A stretch of 64,000 bases of DNA. It comes from Pardosa pseudoannulata (lineage: Eukaryota; Arthropoda; Arachnida; Araneae; Lycosidae). The stretch's first letter is position 1. The number at the start of each line of letters is the position of its first letter. The position numbers and the translations under genes were made by a program. Below, in pieces: positions 35,585 through 48,930 of this stretch. The notes beneath the pieces are model-generated. The model had not been told where the DNA came from and searched no databases. It saw only the letters and a list, made by a program, of their open reading frames with translations. Where the stretch lies: assembly GCA_032207245.1 (NCBI GenBank), contig CM063502.1:73155116-73219115 (forward strand), written 5' to 3'.

Positions 35585-36224
35585 TAAAAAATTCTTAAAA
35601 GTAGAACCGTTTGTAGTGTTAAATACAAAAATATATAAAATAATATTAAATGAATATATTAAAATCTTAAAACCTACTTGAACTAATAGGTATCTCAGAG
35701 TAAATTCAAAACTTATTTTAATGTTAATAATACCAAATAAGAGTGAAATGATTTCTAAACTAGAAAAGTACACACGTGATAAACATTTCATTTCTATGTA
35801 TTAGGAAGTTTTAATGCAAAAGCCCTCAATTTATAATACATTTTAATAAACATTTTTTTGAATCGTAAAGAATAGAACTTTTATTGTATGGTTACAGAAG
35901 AAAGGTTAAGCCTTTTATTGAATGTTCAAAGTTTCAAGACTAACATATTAAACTATTGGAGACTCCGTCAGTTTTGAGCAAAGTAAAGTAATTGTAAAAT
36001 GCTATTGGCATAAATATTTCTTTCTTTCACCATCACATTAGATTACACATATACGCTTGAACAATTCCTTATACTTACTCAGTATTAAATTGCATCTGAA
36101 GAAAATATGTTTAAAAAAGAACCAAAATCGTTTTCGAAGTAAGCGAAAAGAGCCTATCATGAAAGATTTGTAAATCGGCTTTTAAAATGCACGGTGCTAT
36201 AAACCTGTCATATTTGAAACTTAC

Positions 36225-36421
<197 letters not shown>

Positions 36422-36469
36422 GGGAGTTATAAACGATTTTAAAAAGGGAACTCTTTTATAATAATAAAA

Positions 36470-37160
36470 TAAATGAAAAAGTCCCCCGCTAGCGTAAGCT
36501 TTTGGGATAATCCCTTCAAGCAGAAAGATATTTGAAGACTTTTATGAGTAAGCAAACAGATAAGAGTCAGTTAGAGCCTGGGCATGGAACTGTGAACACA
36601 CTCTATCCGTGTCTTAGACGAATTAGGGCTTTTTCTGGGTTCCTGGGGCTATGCAAGGACCGAGAGTTCCCTTTTTTCGAGTAAGCCGAATCACGGGGGT
36701 TCCGCAGGGTGGGCCAAAATGTTCCGTTACAATGACCCCCTGAGTGATGGTCCTTAGGTCCAGGATTGCAAGCGCCACCTCTCTAAATTTCCTGTCTCTC
36801 CTTTTCGGCCACCTCGGTTTCCCGTCCTGTTTGGTGCAACGAGCAAAATTCTCATATTTGGTTTCGTATTCTACCAATTGGTTCGCTCCATCTCCACTAA
36901 TTCCGGCTTCAGGAGGTCTGCTAAGCATCCAGTAGTAGTATTCCAAATTTCCTCTCCTCAGCAGCGCGCCTCTGCTGCGTCCACCCGCAAGCGGCGCCAG
37001 CTGCGCGACGTTAGCGTGCAGGGCACTTCGAAGGGTTTAGTGCGGGGTGGGTTCGCCCCATACTTGCGATCTGCCCATCGCAGCCGGGATAAGCCTGGAG
37101 AGCCTCACGGCTATATGGGCCCGTTTTGCGCTTGATTGATTGTGTCTTCGACGAATAAAA
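36470..37160 (-). other. GC-rich island, probable unclassified repeat
   Basis: This stretch is far richer in G and C than its surroundings and lies between two TA microsatellites. On the minus strand, 36623-36946 is open for 107 codons (PRWPKRRDRKFREVALAI, then GPPCGTPVIRLTRKKG), ending TAA. I do not recognise the protein. On the same strand the island ends toward 36440 with GGGATTATCCC, then CTAGCGGGGG and an ATTTTATTATTAT tail, similar to the short 3' repeats of some LINEs. A 5'-truncated LINE or composite SINE is possible, as is a retrocopy of a host gene. Confidence 0.4.
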
Positions 37161-37260
37161 GAAAATGGCTCAAGTGTTGCTTAAATGAAACGATGATTTA
37201 ATAAACTTATTATTATCAAGAAAGATTTTTTTTCCATTCATCTTAACACTGGACCATGTC

Positions 37261-37265
37261 ATATA

Positions 37266-37340
<75 letters not shown>
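37261..37340. repeat. Compound microsatellite (CATA)n(TA)n
   Basis: About seven CATA units followed by about 24 TA units. Confidence 0.97.
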
Positions 37341-37345
<5 letters not shown>

Positions 37346-38794
37346 TTAGATTCTTCTTCAGCAGAAGAGATTTGATTTAGCACACTTAAATCAAAGTACT
37401 TATAAATAAAATTTTATTAAAGTATCGTCGAATACAGAGAGCTTATCTGGACGCAATATTTTATCAAAAACATTTTCGGTAACATGTTTCAGTATAATCA
37501 AGGCAAAGAATTTACGTCTTCTGAAAATAATATGATTTACAAAAATATCAATTTTGATCCATAAACATATAAATTAAACCAAGTACAAAGCTGATAATCA
37601 TGTCATTAAAATAGAGCACTTAATAGACTCGGAACTTTCTGAAAAAAAATATGTAGGGGAGTTTTACATTACATATAAAATTGTAGTTTAATCTAGGAAT
37701 TAAACTAGAACTATAGAATTGAAAATCTTAAAACAAAAGCAGCAGAAATTTCAATACAAGTAAGATGCAAACTCATTTAATGGTTACCTTCTTACATATC
37801 CATCAAAAATATTTCTTACCTTTAATTTGATCTACATAGTTTTATAGGCACTTAGTTATGTGATAATTATTTTCTAATCTTGTTTAAAACATTTTGCTTG
37901 TACAAAATATATTTATTAATAGCGAGAGATCCTTAAAAGGATTTAGATCTCTGTAAATTTTATTCAATTTTATGAAATATTTGGTTTTTATAATAACAAT
38001 TCTAAAATAACATTTATTATAAATTTTTAGTATATTCTGCAACATGAATGGAAATACTGCAAAAATTACAGAAGGTGTTTTGTTATAAATTTTATAATGG
38101 ATTGTAACTTTGCCTTTTGTAATTAAACTGCATTCTCTATATAACTGATTCTTTTACTTTTGCTGTATATTTATTTAAATGACAATATATTTTGATAAAT
38201 TCTATCTATCTTTTTCTAATATCAATCATTCATATATTTAATGGAAAAGAAATAGACATTTAAGCGTTCAGTTTGTATACAGAATGGCTTTTTAAGTCAA
38301 GAAAATTATCATAAGAAACCCAGGAAAAATCTAAGAAACCATACAATGATTTTTTTTTAACCCAAGGTGCAAGATTTCTTAAAAATATTCACTTCTTAAA
38401 TAACTTCTTTAAATGGAATTCTGCAATAGACGCATTTTTAACTATATATCTACTATTTGTTTCTATGGCTTCTTACTCTGGTTTAGTTATACCTAAAAGA
38501 TATTATTTTACAAAAGTTCTACATTTCTAAATGTTGTTTGTTACTTAAAGAACTTCTCGAGATAGACGTTTGCTCATTTTCATTTATATTTCCATTGAAA
38601 ATTTAATTTTCCACTGTTTGTATTTCCTTCCTCTTTCTGTAGTTTAGATATATCGACTGTCGTTGATTTGGAGTTAATCTAAACAAAAATTTCATTTTTC
38701 CTTTACATATATGTACAGAATCATGCACATATGAAATAATGAAAATGGATTAAATTTAAAAACTCATATATCTCTTATTACAGCTTTTTTCCTC
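37341..38794. other. AT-rich sequence, no gene seen
   Basis: Includes a motif near 38285-38320 (TTTTTAAGTCAAGAAAAT) that recurs at 39834 and, more diverged, at 40640. No gene recognised. Confidence 0.6.
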
Positions 38795-39300
38795 AATGTC
38801 ACGACATAATTGGATGGACCCTGGTTCTCTTTAAAACTCTTCTCTATGCATCTCTGCTTTCGGTGATTGTTTTGAAGTTTTTAAGCTTTAGAGTTTTAAG
38901 ATATTTTTAAATATAATTACTGTATCTCAACGAGGATATGTCCGTAGGTTAAGTTTCTGTGTGCTTTGCCAGTTGAATCTTCTTACAGCAATAATATTGT
39001 TGTATTTTGAGTACATTACCAGACCATTTGACCTTCTGTAATGTGATAAATTTTGCTACATAAGGTTATCTTTTAAAGTTCTAAATTAGATATTCTACAA
39101 GAACCATTCATCTAGACTCCGACAAAAGTACAACTCAAAATATTTCTCGTAAAACTGCTGAGATCTTTCTCATCCCGTAAAATCCCTGTCCAAGTCTCTG
39201 ATGCATAAACCGTAACAGAATAAATGAGACATTTCTAAATAAGCATAGTTCGAGAAAACTGTATTTTAAATAGCTTCTCGTGACTTTATCAAAGACAATT
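38795..39300 (-). pseudogene. Decayed LINE reverse transcriptase 3' end
   Basis: On the minus strand a broken frame reads TVYASETWTGILRDEKDLSS, then FTRNILSCTFVGV, matching the post-RT region of many LINE ORF2 proteins (YGSETWT..., then FERK.LR.IFGGV). Further on, pieces read FNWQSTQKLNLRTY, IFKNILKL and LKTSKQSPKAEMHREEF then REPG, matching the C-terminal end (a K..DR..WR motif, then EA). Several stops and frameshifts are needed. The type differs from the Jockey-like fragment at 287. No target duplication identified. Confidence 0.62.
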
Positions 39301-39543
39301 ATTTATGCTAATAGAGAAAGAGTTCCATAACAATTTCTGGCTATAAAATATATTTTGCTACTTTGAACGCAGTTAACTAAAAATCAGTTAATTAGGTATT
39401 TAAAAATTATAACATGCTCTTCCATAAAACCAAAATTAATGTAAAATGAATAAGAGTAAATTTTACAGCAAATGTTCTATTCTTTTCTATCTACTTTTCT
39501 TTTATCGGATTCCTATATTTTTACTAATTATGATGTAGTTTTT

Positions 39544-39837
39544 TCATTTGTTTATTAATATATTTTTAAGTTTTCTGTCCATGTATTTCTATTATTAATC
39601 ATCGATATGGTTGAATGAAATGAAATAGAATTTTCAGCATTAAATTTTAGAAATCGTATCTCTCAAAGGAACAGACAAAGGCTGTAAAAGTATATTCATT
39701 TGTTTATTAATATATTTTTAAGTTTTCTGTCCATGTATTTCTATTATTAATCATCGATATGGTTGAATGAAATGAAATAGAATTTTCAGCATTAAATTTT
39801 AGAAATCGTATCTCTCAAAGGAACAGACAAAGGCTGT
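39544..39837. repeat. Tandem duplication, 142 bp units
   Basis: 39544-39685 and 39696-39837 are essentially identical (TCATTTGTTTATTAATATAT to GGAACAGACAAAGGCTGT), separated by AAAAGTATAT. A diverged relative lies at about 40540-40640 (GAAATGAAATA, then TTTCAGCATTAAATTTT). Spacing and near-identity point to a recent duplication. Confidence 0.95.
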
Positions 39838-42044
39838 TTAAGTCAAGAAAATATCATTCAATGTTTAAAACTAGGAAGCTATACACTACATATATTTCTC
39901 TCAAGTTTCAAGGTTTTTCATAAATAGCTATTATTTAGGAAAATTTGCTAAATGGATGCTTGAAATAAAGAACACTATTTTTAGCTATAAATTCCTAAAA
40001 CATACATTTTCCTTTTTGTGTTAAATTCCCCCCCCCCTACCATTTAGGTATATCAAAACTGCATCGTTTTAATACTTACATTTTTTCAATTTTTGATTAT
40101 TTTATAGTCATTATTTTTAAAACTCATGTAGTTATGTAAAAATATAAAAATGTTTAATTCAAGAATTCATTAAACTTTCTTTCAGAACTGCTTTATCTAC
40201 TATAAATATTTTCGACTCTTAAGGAACATTTTATGTAATAATTTCTGCCTTGAAAAACTATTTAGACAATTTTAAACTGTTTGGTTTTCCCAGGTAGTTA
40301 CATTAAAATCATAACATAACTCTGTTGTAAGGTCAAATTGGGAAAAAATATGGAAAATAAATGTATATTATTTGAAAACAAATATTGTATTATATATTTT
40401 GTAATGCATTTTTCATTCCTTTTTTGAAGTCCATGTGAAGTTTTGTATATTATAGTAATTCCTATACTTGTATTAATACTGTTGGACTAAATGCATATAT
40501 CGATTAAGATATTTCTAAGAAATAATCTACTTTTTCTTTTAATGATCATTGCTATGCTTGAAAGAAATGAAATAACAATTTCAGCATTAAATTTTCCAAA
40601 TCATTTCACCCAAAGAAACCAGTTTAAAAGAAAGCCTTTTAAGTCAGATAAATTCTTTAAAATATGAGACTAGGAACTATGTAATGTATAATTTTTACTC
40701 TCCTTCAGTATTCATTTTCATATTATTTGGTCTTTCTTCCTACATCTTCTATATTAATATTGATTGCTTTTTCTATGAATAATATTTTAGTTACTTTAAA
40801 CTTATGCTTTTGACAAATGTCATTTTGTTTAATTCACCCGGAAATGTCTAACTTTTCTTTAAATATAGAAAATCGATTTGAAAACTCAAATCATCCATTC
40901 TTGAATTCAACTTTAAAATGTAAATTATTTTATATATATAGCTACACGGTTAACTTAAAACTTATAACTTCTAATTTAAACAATAAAAATAGTTAAAAAT
41001 AATTTTTCAAAAGATTTTAATCTTCAATAAGTATTGTATCTTATACATTTAGGTCTTATATGTGTCTTCCAATTTTTTTATTTCTCAGCAATACTAAGAA
41101 ACACAAAATTGAAATGTCGATATTTCAAATTTGTGAAGAAGTTTATAAAAAATCCCACATTGTGCTTGATTTTGCCTTTTTAATAATTTTTATTCAAATA
41201 CGATTTATAACAATGTAAAATATATAATTTATCATCTTTTTAAATAGATTACTTTGTTTACAAATTTCGGTTCCCCGTCTCATGTCATTTACTCAATTAT
41301 GAAGTTACTTATTTTATTTAACAGGATTTTTCTGAATAGATTATTTATTCTTCATAATATGAAAGACAAATATATGTTCAATAAATCATAAAATATGTTT
41401 TCTTTCATTTTCATGCTATAAATAAACGATAGGATTAACATTTAAAATCTAAAAATGTATTTTAATGCGTTGTCCGATATGTTAATTTTGTGAACCTCGT
41501 CCCCCTTTTCAAATCATTCAATCCTTTAAGGAGGTTTCTTGAATTTTACTTAATCTTCTACCATTTTAGGATATTTATGATATTGGAATACTTTACATCT
41601 TATTCGATTTTCTCTTGTTATGTACACTCTTGTAATGCACCAATTTCTTTTCCCATATAATGTATATTCATTAAATTTAAAAAGGATTATAGAATTTCTA
41701 TAAACAGTATTCTCCATTATTTATCAAAAGAAATTCAGACTTAGTTAATGCATCACTGAACTGTATAGTTCTTATACTTTTAATGACGTTGGAAGCATTC
41801 TATTGAATGACATTTATGTGCTTGTTTAAAACATTATGCTGCATGATTAAAATAGAAAATGAGTAATGTAAGTATTTAACGAAAATCAATGAAATAGCTC
41901 CCATTATGATTAGATTTATACTGTATTTATATCTAAATTACAGTTTAGTGCATGCAGTAGAAACCCACTGAAAAGAAACTATTTGTATCACTTTAAAGAA
42001 AATCCTAAGAAATAACTCCAACCATACGATGACTTAATAGGTAC
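39838..42044. other. AT-rich sequence, no gene seen
   Basis: Diverged repeats of the 39.5-kb module recur near 40540-40700. No coding sequence recognised. Confidence 0.55.
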
Positions 42045-42165
42045 AGCATTCCGTTTTATTATCAGAATCGGTTTGGGCTCAAGTCTCACGGCAGGTATAA
42101 ATACTTGTAACCACTTGGCATTCATTATTAACATTAGTCTTCTATCTAATTGGTGCTTATGTAGC
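42045..42165 (+). mobile_element. Strongly diverged tRNA-derived SINE, tentative
   Basis: CGGTTTGGGCTCAAGTCTCACGGCAGGTATAAATACTTG follows the order of the SINE body seen at 2643 (B box, then CCCACT, GGCATGGATGTTTGTAGCC, then TTCGGAAT, here TTGGCATTC) with many changes. No tail or target duplication is visible. Confidence 0.4.
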
Positions 42166-43680
42166 AATAAACCTGACCTTCCCCCCTCACCACTGCGCCG
42201 TCTTTCACTGTTCTACTGACAATCACATGTAAGATTGTGAATTTGCAGATGATGAATTCCTAACCCCACTCTCCCCGTGTCAGTCACAGTCAGTGAAAAT
42301 CTATTCCTTGTGATTTATTTTATGCTGTTGTGAAAAATCGTGTATTTGGAAAGGCATAGCTCTCTAAAATAATTCTATATCAGTAAAATATGCTGTCTTG
42401 CAGAAGATCTGAGAGGATTGTCAAGGTAACCATTTGCTGAATTATGACAGCAAATTGCAGGACTGAAAATAGGTTTCAAAAGTATAGAAGGTTATAGGGA
42501 CAGTTTTTCTCAGAACGTACTACATCTATCTAAAAAGATATGACTCATTTAGTTATCTATTTGAGTTCTTATAGGACTATTTGAGTTAATACATGTCCAG
42601 TACTATAAATATCAAATCAAAATTATAAGGTAGAAGTTATTGCTTATTTAGCGTAGTGAATTTAGCTTGTGTTTGGTGGCAATAAGCCGAATCTTTCGAA
42701 TGTGCTGAATTTTTTATTGTTTAGAGTGCTGACAAGTTAGAATTTTCTGACCTCTTGTAAAGTGCCAAAACAAGTTTTTAATTAAAGTTTGTATGCTGCT
42801 AACGATGTTTGATTGTTACGAATTGAAACGCATAGCACATACTATTATTAAGCTCTATTTTCTATTTACTCCCAAATATGTATACTAAAAATAAACGAAT
42901 AACTTTATTGGTGGCAGACAGAATTCTTTCCATTTTCCACAAATGACTGATTAAAGTATAGTTAGCTGAGATATATAGCGTGTTGAAATAAACAGACTTA
43001 AAATATTTTTTTAACTTTGAAGTAGTTATTAATACAAAAATCTGCAAGTGTTTGAGCAAAAAAGAAGTAGTGAAAAAGAAAAGATACTTTGACTGATCTA
43101 TTTATTCAGTAATACCCTAGCACAATAAGTATACAAAACGTAAAAGCATTTTTTTCTAATTGCAAATTCAGTATGTTATAAGTACATTGTTATGTTTATT
43201 ATAGAACTTTTTACGTTAGTTATCCAACTAAAAGGGTTATTCATCTGTACCGACGAGGTTTCGTTCGAAATAACCCTGATGAAAAGAGATTTACTGCAGT
43301 AATATTAAATATCCACTCCATCTACCGTTTAGGGTACAATAATAGTGATGTCAAAGTATTAAATCAGTAGATTTATATCATTATTTTAGTAGATTATATT
43401 TTAGTAGATTTATATGATTATTTTGGTTACATTCTTATAAAATGCATTTAAATTTTTATTTCTTTTAAAACATCTTAAGGGGAGATGGTAAATTTTCGAA
43501 TGTATTTAAAGTATTACTGAAAGTATTGTAATTGTTTTGTATCTTAGAATCTCCAATTAAAAGCATATTCAATACAGTAAAGTCCGATTAAACAGTTAAT
43601 TAAATTAAAAATTAAAAATATTAAGCTTTTTTAAGAAAATATAAGATTCTCATAACTTTTTATTTGAAAATTTTTCTAAT
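42166..43680. other. AT-rich sequence, no gene seen
   Basis: No supported feature. Confidence 0.6.
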
Positions 43681-43698
43681 CCCCCCCCCCAAAAAAAA
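43681..43698 (-). repeat. Homopolymer junction C10-A8 (T8-G10 on minus strand)
   Basis: Ten C followed by eight A. On the minus strand this is T8-G10, the same arrangement as at 31144 and 62135. Confidence 0.97.
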
Positions 43699-43762
43699 GG
43701 TTTTTAGCTTTATTAAAGACTTTTAGACAAAACTTTGCATGGATTTTAAGATATGGATTCTA

Positions 43763-45153
<1,391 letters not shown>

Positions 45154-45158
45154 GATAG

Positions 45159-45715
45159 TGTAACACACCCTCTTTCTAGGTGCGCTACGTTTTAGCGTGT
45201 GATCTGCCCGCCTACTTTACTGGGGCAGGTATGTTCCTTTCCTGTCGCTGGGATGCATATCTTCTAAAATAATTCCTCGGAAACCTCTTACAGACGAAAC
45301 AACATTTTTATTTACACAACATTTAAAAAAAAATTAAAGAAAATCACATATCATCGTGAGTCTCAGAGCCAGTCCTAGCTAACGACCGATCGTCGTCTTT
45401 TCTTTCCATATCAGCGCAGAGAGATGTTTCTCGGCTGCCGGCCCTATCTCGACTCTCTCACTCCGCTGAACAATTGCAGATTCCTCTCTTCTTCGGGGGG
45501 GGGGTCTGGAAACTTGAGCCCCACCGAAGAGAGCACAACCTCCTTCTCCGAGGCCCTGGAAAAACAAAACCACGACTCCGAAAATCCTTATCGGCCCCCT
45601 TTTGCCTGCCCGTTTCTTACTTCCCCCAAGAAACGCCATGTGAAACGGGTCAAATGGGGCAATTCTGCCGATGTCATTGCTGAGCACACAAAGTCGTGGG
45701 TGCACATTCCTTACT
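45159..45715 (-). repeat. 3' LTR (minus strand)
   Basis: Matches 49182-49743 with about 20 differences and small indels. The first base pair on the minus strand is altered (AGTAAGG against TGTAAGG). AATAAA is at complement 45307-45312. Confidence 0.92.
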
Positions 45716-45895
45716 GCCCCCCCCCCTGGCTTGAAATTAGCGATCAAAAGGGGCCTAATTTCAACACCACCCACGACCAAAACGGTGGCAGCAGAACCGA
45801 AACTCTGTTTTTCCTTTTTTTTTTTTCCCCCTGGGTGGGGGGGGGGGGGGGGGGGGGGGAGGGGGGGGGGTGGGGGCCGGGCTTCTCATGATAAG
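45716..45895 (-). other. Purine tracts and a long poly-G/poly-C run upstream of the 3' LTR
   Basis: On the minus strand, a G10 run (complement 45717-45726) directly precedes the 3' LTR and is the likely polypurine tract. A second purine tract, G5-A12-GG-A5, lies at complement 45808-45831. Beyond it the plus strand has 23 uninterrupted G at 45837-45859, then A, G10, T and G5. This run may be expanded or mis-sequenced. Confidence 0.7.
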
Positions 45896-46172
45896 GTGCA
45901 AAGGTAAAAACTTATATCTGCCAAGAAGTATTACACAAAACAAGACAAAAACTCTAACCTAATCAAAACTAAAATTTCAATATATACATGCACATAAGAA
46001 AAAAATAAATAAAAAACAATATCGAAATACTTTTAGAAAATTAAAACACACTATGCAAATACAATAGTGACAAAAAAAATATTAAAGAAACCGGTGAGGA
46101 AGCACACATACTAAGATAAATATAAGCTTTTTTTTATATAAAAAAAATTAAAACACCAAACAATAGTTATAA

Positions 46173-47237
46173 CTAAGCTTCGCTCACCACCCGAGACATG
46201 GCACTCGCCGCGAGATGTTGTGCATCTGGCTTATGAGAGAATAAACAATTCAGCTTCATCTTGAATTTGGCTTTCCCCCACCATGTCAAAATCTCCTTAA
46301 AATCCAACGTTTGGTTCCAAACGTTGCCCCTTATCCAAATATCCACTGGGTACCAAACCACGAAACCCTTAACCCTTTCCAAACCTTTTTCAGACCTGCG
46401 TTGGCAAAAGCAAACAGGATCCCTTTGACTCTCGATGAGCATCCTTATCAGCCGATAATTCCCAAAAGCTACTCTTGCCGTATCCCCCGCCTTTTCCTCA
46501 AACGCAAAGTTTTTAGATCCCTCAATTTCAACGGAAAATCCGCCCTCCGAACAATCCCGATTCGCATTTCTGTTTCTGCCTTCGGACCCCGCAACCATTT
46601 CTCCGTTCAACTCCAAATCCAATCCTTTCCATTTTTCCGCCCCGTTCCGTTCAACTCGCCCCTCTTTTCTCTCTAATTCTCGGGTCACCCCCATAACTAC
46701 GGAGCTACACTCTCGACGAAACGAACGCCCCAAGGAACTTCCTTCCCCCTCCTCATTCGGCGCGAAATCCACTAAGAGGTCTATTTTCCCCCTTAGCCCC
46801 CCAACCTGTTCGTACTCGGGAGCAATGCCTTTCCGAAAGGGAATTTGATGTTCTCCTCTTTCGAGGGGCTGTAAGTCAGTAACCTGGGGGTGGGTTTTTT
46901 CCCCGCTGACCGAACCGAGTAGCAGCATTATATGGCTACTCTTTCTCCTACTCTCCTTTCTTTCCCTAATTAACAGATCGACTTGGGAAAGAATTTCTCC
47001 ACGCTTTTCCCCCTCGATTTCTACTTGCGCTATAGGAAAACAACTCAGTTCTGAACCCAACGGTTGTTTCATCCACGCGATCTCTTCTGTCGACACCTCT
47101 TCCTTACCATGCATTTTGCTCCTTAAACCTATGAAAGATTTCGTACATGAGAAAATATTTAACGGTGCCTCGCAGGTGTTCTTAACCGTTAACCTTCCCA
47201 GAGGCGTTGCCTTCGCCCATCTGGTATGCTGGTCCAC
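46173..47237 (-). CDS. 354-codon frame: integrase start followed by unrecognised protein
   Basis: Opens with MDQHTRWAKATPLGRLT, the first catalytic-aspartate block of gypsy integrase, then NTCEAPLNIFS. After about residue 32 the integrase match is lost: the second aspartate and the glutamate blocks are absent. The remaining 320 residues match nothing I know. They are rich in E, R, K and G (GEKRGEILSQVDLLIRERKE, ELERKEGRVERNGAEK), have no obvious membrane segment and no zinc finger, and end SAMSRVVSEA before TAG/TAA-rich sequence. Because it stays open over 1 kb of GC-rich DNA it may be a real element product, or simply have too few stops by composition. In frame with 47241-47861 across one TGA. 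Confidence 0.45.
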   Translation of the reverse strand: MDQHTRWAKATPLGRLTVKNTCEAPLNIFSCTKSFIGLRSKMHGKEEVSTEEIAWMKQPLGSELSCFPIAQVEIEGEKRGEILSQVDLLIRERKESRRKSSHIMLLLGSVSGEKTHPQVTDLQPLERGEHQIPFRKGIAPEYEQVGGLRGKIDLLVDFAPNEEGEGSSLGRSFRRECSSVVMGVTRELERKEGRVERNGAEKWKGLDLELNGEMVAGSEGRNRNANRDCSEGGFSVEIEGSKNFAFEEKAGDTARVAFGNYRLIRMLIESQRDPVCFCQRRSEKGLERVKGFVVWYPVDIWIRGNVWNQTLDFKEILTWWGKAKFKMKLNCLFSHKPDAQHLAASAMSRVVSEA

Positions 47238-47240
47238 CAG

Positions 47241-47861
47241 TCATAACATGTATTTATGGTCTTGAATGTTAGGAGAGTCAATCGATTTCAATGCCTCAAC
47301 ATTTACCCCTTGGAATGAAAACTCCGGTCTCGCCAACGTTCTCCTAAACCCCCCATGTACTCCAAACATGGAATTGAGTGCAAATCCCAATATTTTGATG
47401 TGTATCGAACCCAACTGAACCACGTCCTCTTTCACTTTCCCTTTAGGGTACCGGAACTTTTCCGAAATGAGAAAATTCCCCTTTCGAAAATCTCCCACCT
47501 CCCAAAATTTTAGCAGCTCCGCGCACCTCTCTTGGTCCTTGAAATTTCCCTCCGATTCGATGAGTTCGCCTTTCACCGACGCCTTTTCCCCCGTGCAACC
47601 CCCGGGCATTTTCTCTCCCTCAGAGAGCGAAACCAGGTTTTCCTGCCCCCTCGGAGTGACCCTCAGCTCACTAATTAGGGAAAAACTAGGTCTTGCCAAT
47701 CCCGTCTCCTCCGAGAAATCCCTACGGATATCTTTGCTTCCCCTGGGGCGAGCCCTTGGGATAGCCTTTTCGCTGTCCCCCGTTTCCTGAGAAAAATCCC
47801 TGTTCGGTTGCTTTTCCGTGATCCCCCGGGTGTCGGGTTCCTGCCTCGCCTCGCCTCGCAC
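47241..47861 (-). pseudogene. Gag/pol junction fragment with integrase zinc-binding remnant
   Basis: A 206-codon minus-strand frame. Its first part has spaced repeats of a (N/R)RDFS(Q/E)ETG motif (residues about 20 and 46, with a third upstream in another frame near 47920), P-, R- and G-rich like a Gag tail. The last 50 residues turn into integrase: FGVHGGFRRTLARPEFSFQG matches the HHCC-region end, then IDSPNIQDHKYML the start of the core. A TGA at 47238-47240 separates it from the next frame, which continues the same reading frame. Protease, RT and RNase H, which should lie between, are gone. Confidence 0.65.
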
Positions 47862-47949
47862 ATGAAGGGGGGAGACCTCGAATGAGCCGTTCCTCCGCCT
47901 GCTTTCTCCTGAGGAAAATCCCTATTAACCTTTCCTTACCTTTACTGGG

Positions 47950-48510
47950 TTAAGTTTTTCTGTAAACCGTTTCGTTCTCTCCTGTTTTCTTCGCACAAAC
48001 CCTAGCCTGCTGTCTTTCTTCAGTTTTTCTTGAGAGCGCCGATTCTCCCTGATAGCCTGCTAACCAACCCCTCAACGTTTTCCCTTGTTGAGAAGGCAAC
48101 CGGGCCTCTTCGCACAAATCCTCATCGGTTATTTTACCGTGATTTGGTCCTGCGTCGCCCAACAGAGATCTCTGACCTACGCCCTCAACGTTCCACCGCA
48201 GCCTATCTTTCTCGGCCTCCAAGCTTTCAAGCTTTTGGCATAAATATGCCAATTCCTGCTCTTGGTGTATCCTACGCCTGTCCTGCTCTTCGCGGCTCTT
48301 GAGCTTCTCGCATCTCGCAAGATATTCCTGCTCTTTCCTTTCTTCCACGATTCCTTCGAGCAAAACCTTGGCTGTTTCCTCGTCGAAATCCTCGGCCGCT
48401 TTTATGATTTTTATGAGCGGTAATTTGCCCATCTCCCCAGAAGCTTCAACTTCAAACTTTAGTACCAGCTGCACAAGATCTGCCTTTTTGGCCCTGATCA
48501 GGACATCCAT
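47950..48510 (-). CDS. Gag-like protein of the LTR element
   Basis: Minus-strand frame of about 186 codons. I start it at the methionine at 48510 (MDVLIRAKKADLVQL), because gypsy Gag proteins of arachnids typically open with a short helix of this kind, then KLPLIKIIKAAEDFDEE and an E/K-rich stretch. The frame is open for 29 more codons upstream to 48597. Residues about 50-110 are strongly charged and likely coiled coil (VEERKEQEYL, SREEQDRRRIHQEQEL). The tail is Q-, K- and E-rich. No zinc knuckle is present. A full Gag is usually two to three times longer, so this is truncated or followed by a frame change: the next frame begins about 90 bases on. It would package element RNA, in trans or in cis. 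Confidence 0.68.
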   Translation of the reverse strand: MDVLIRAKKADLVQLVLKFEVEASGEMGKLPLIKIIKAAEDFDEETAKVLLEGIVEERKEQEYLARCEKLKSREEQDRRRIHQEQELAYLCQKLESLEAEKDRLRWNVEGVGQRSLLGDAGPNHGKITDEDLCEEARLPSQQGKTLRGWLAGYQGESALSRKTEERQQARVCAKKTGENETVYRKT

Positions 48511-48930
48511 TTTAATAATAAAATGCTTATCTACCCTGCAGCTATTTGAGAATAATTCTAAAGCATCAACTTGAGCAAATACCCTTAAAAAAATCACACA
48601 ATACCTTCTTTAGCAGAATTAACCATTATACCAAAGAAAAAAAAAGGATATTGAAGAGCATAGATTTCATATTTAAGTATTAATATTAAATACATGCACA
48701 ACACACCGAAATAATAAACTGAGAAATAAAAATAACCACAACAATAGAAACGCGAAACCTACCCCGAACAAAACATTTCCTAATTCGCGCGCGACCCTTT
48801 GCACCAAATTAACTTAGCATGAGAAAAATAGGGAATAAAACGAGCACAGTTCATGCGCCTACCTTTTCTGACGGTCATCACTAGCAGAACCATATTTCCC
48901 TTCATCAGCACGCTTCCGGAGTACTCCTCA

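Noticed and set aside
45424..45907. Plus-strand frames in the LTR and G-rich region, and those at 46311-48574 and 48853-49155
   Set aside because: They are antisense to the element frames or run through poly-G; element orientation is fixed by the primer site and Gag.
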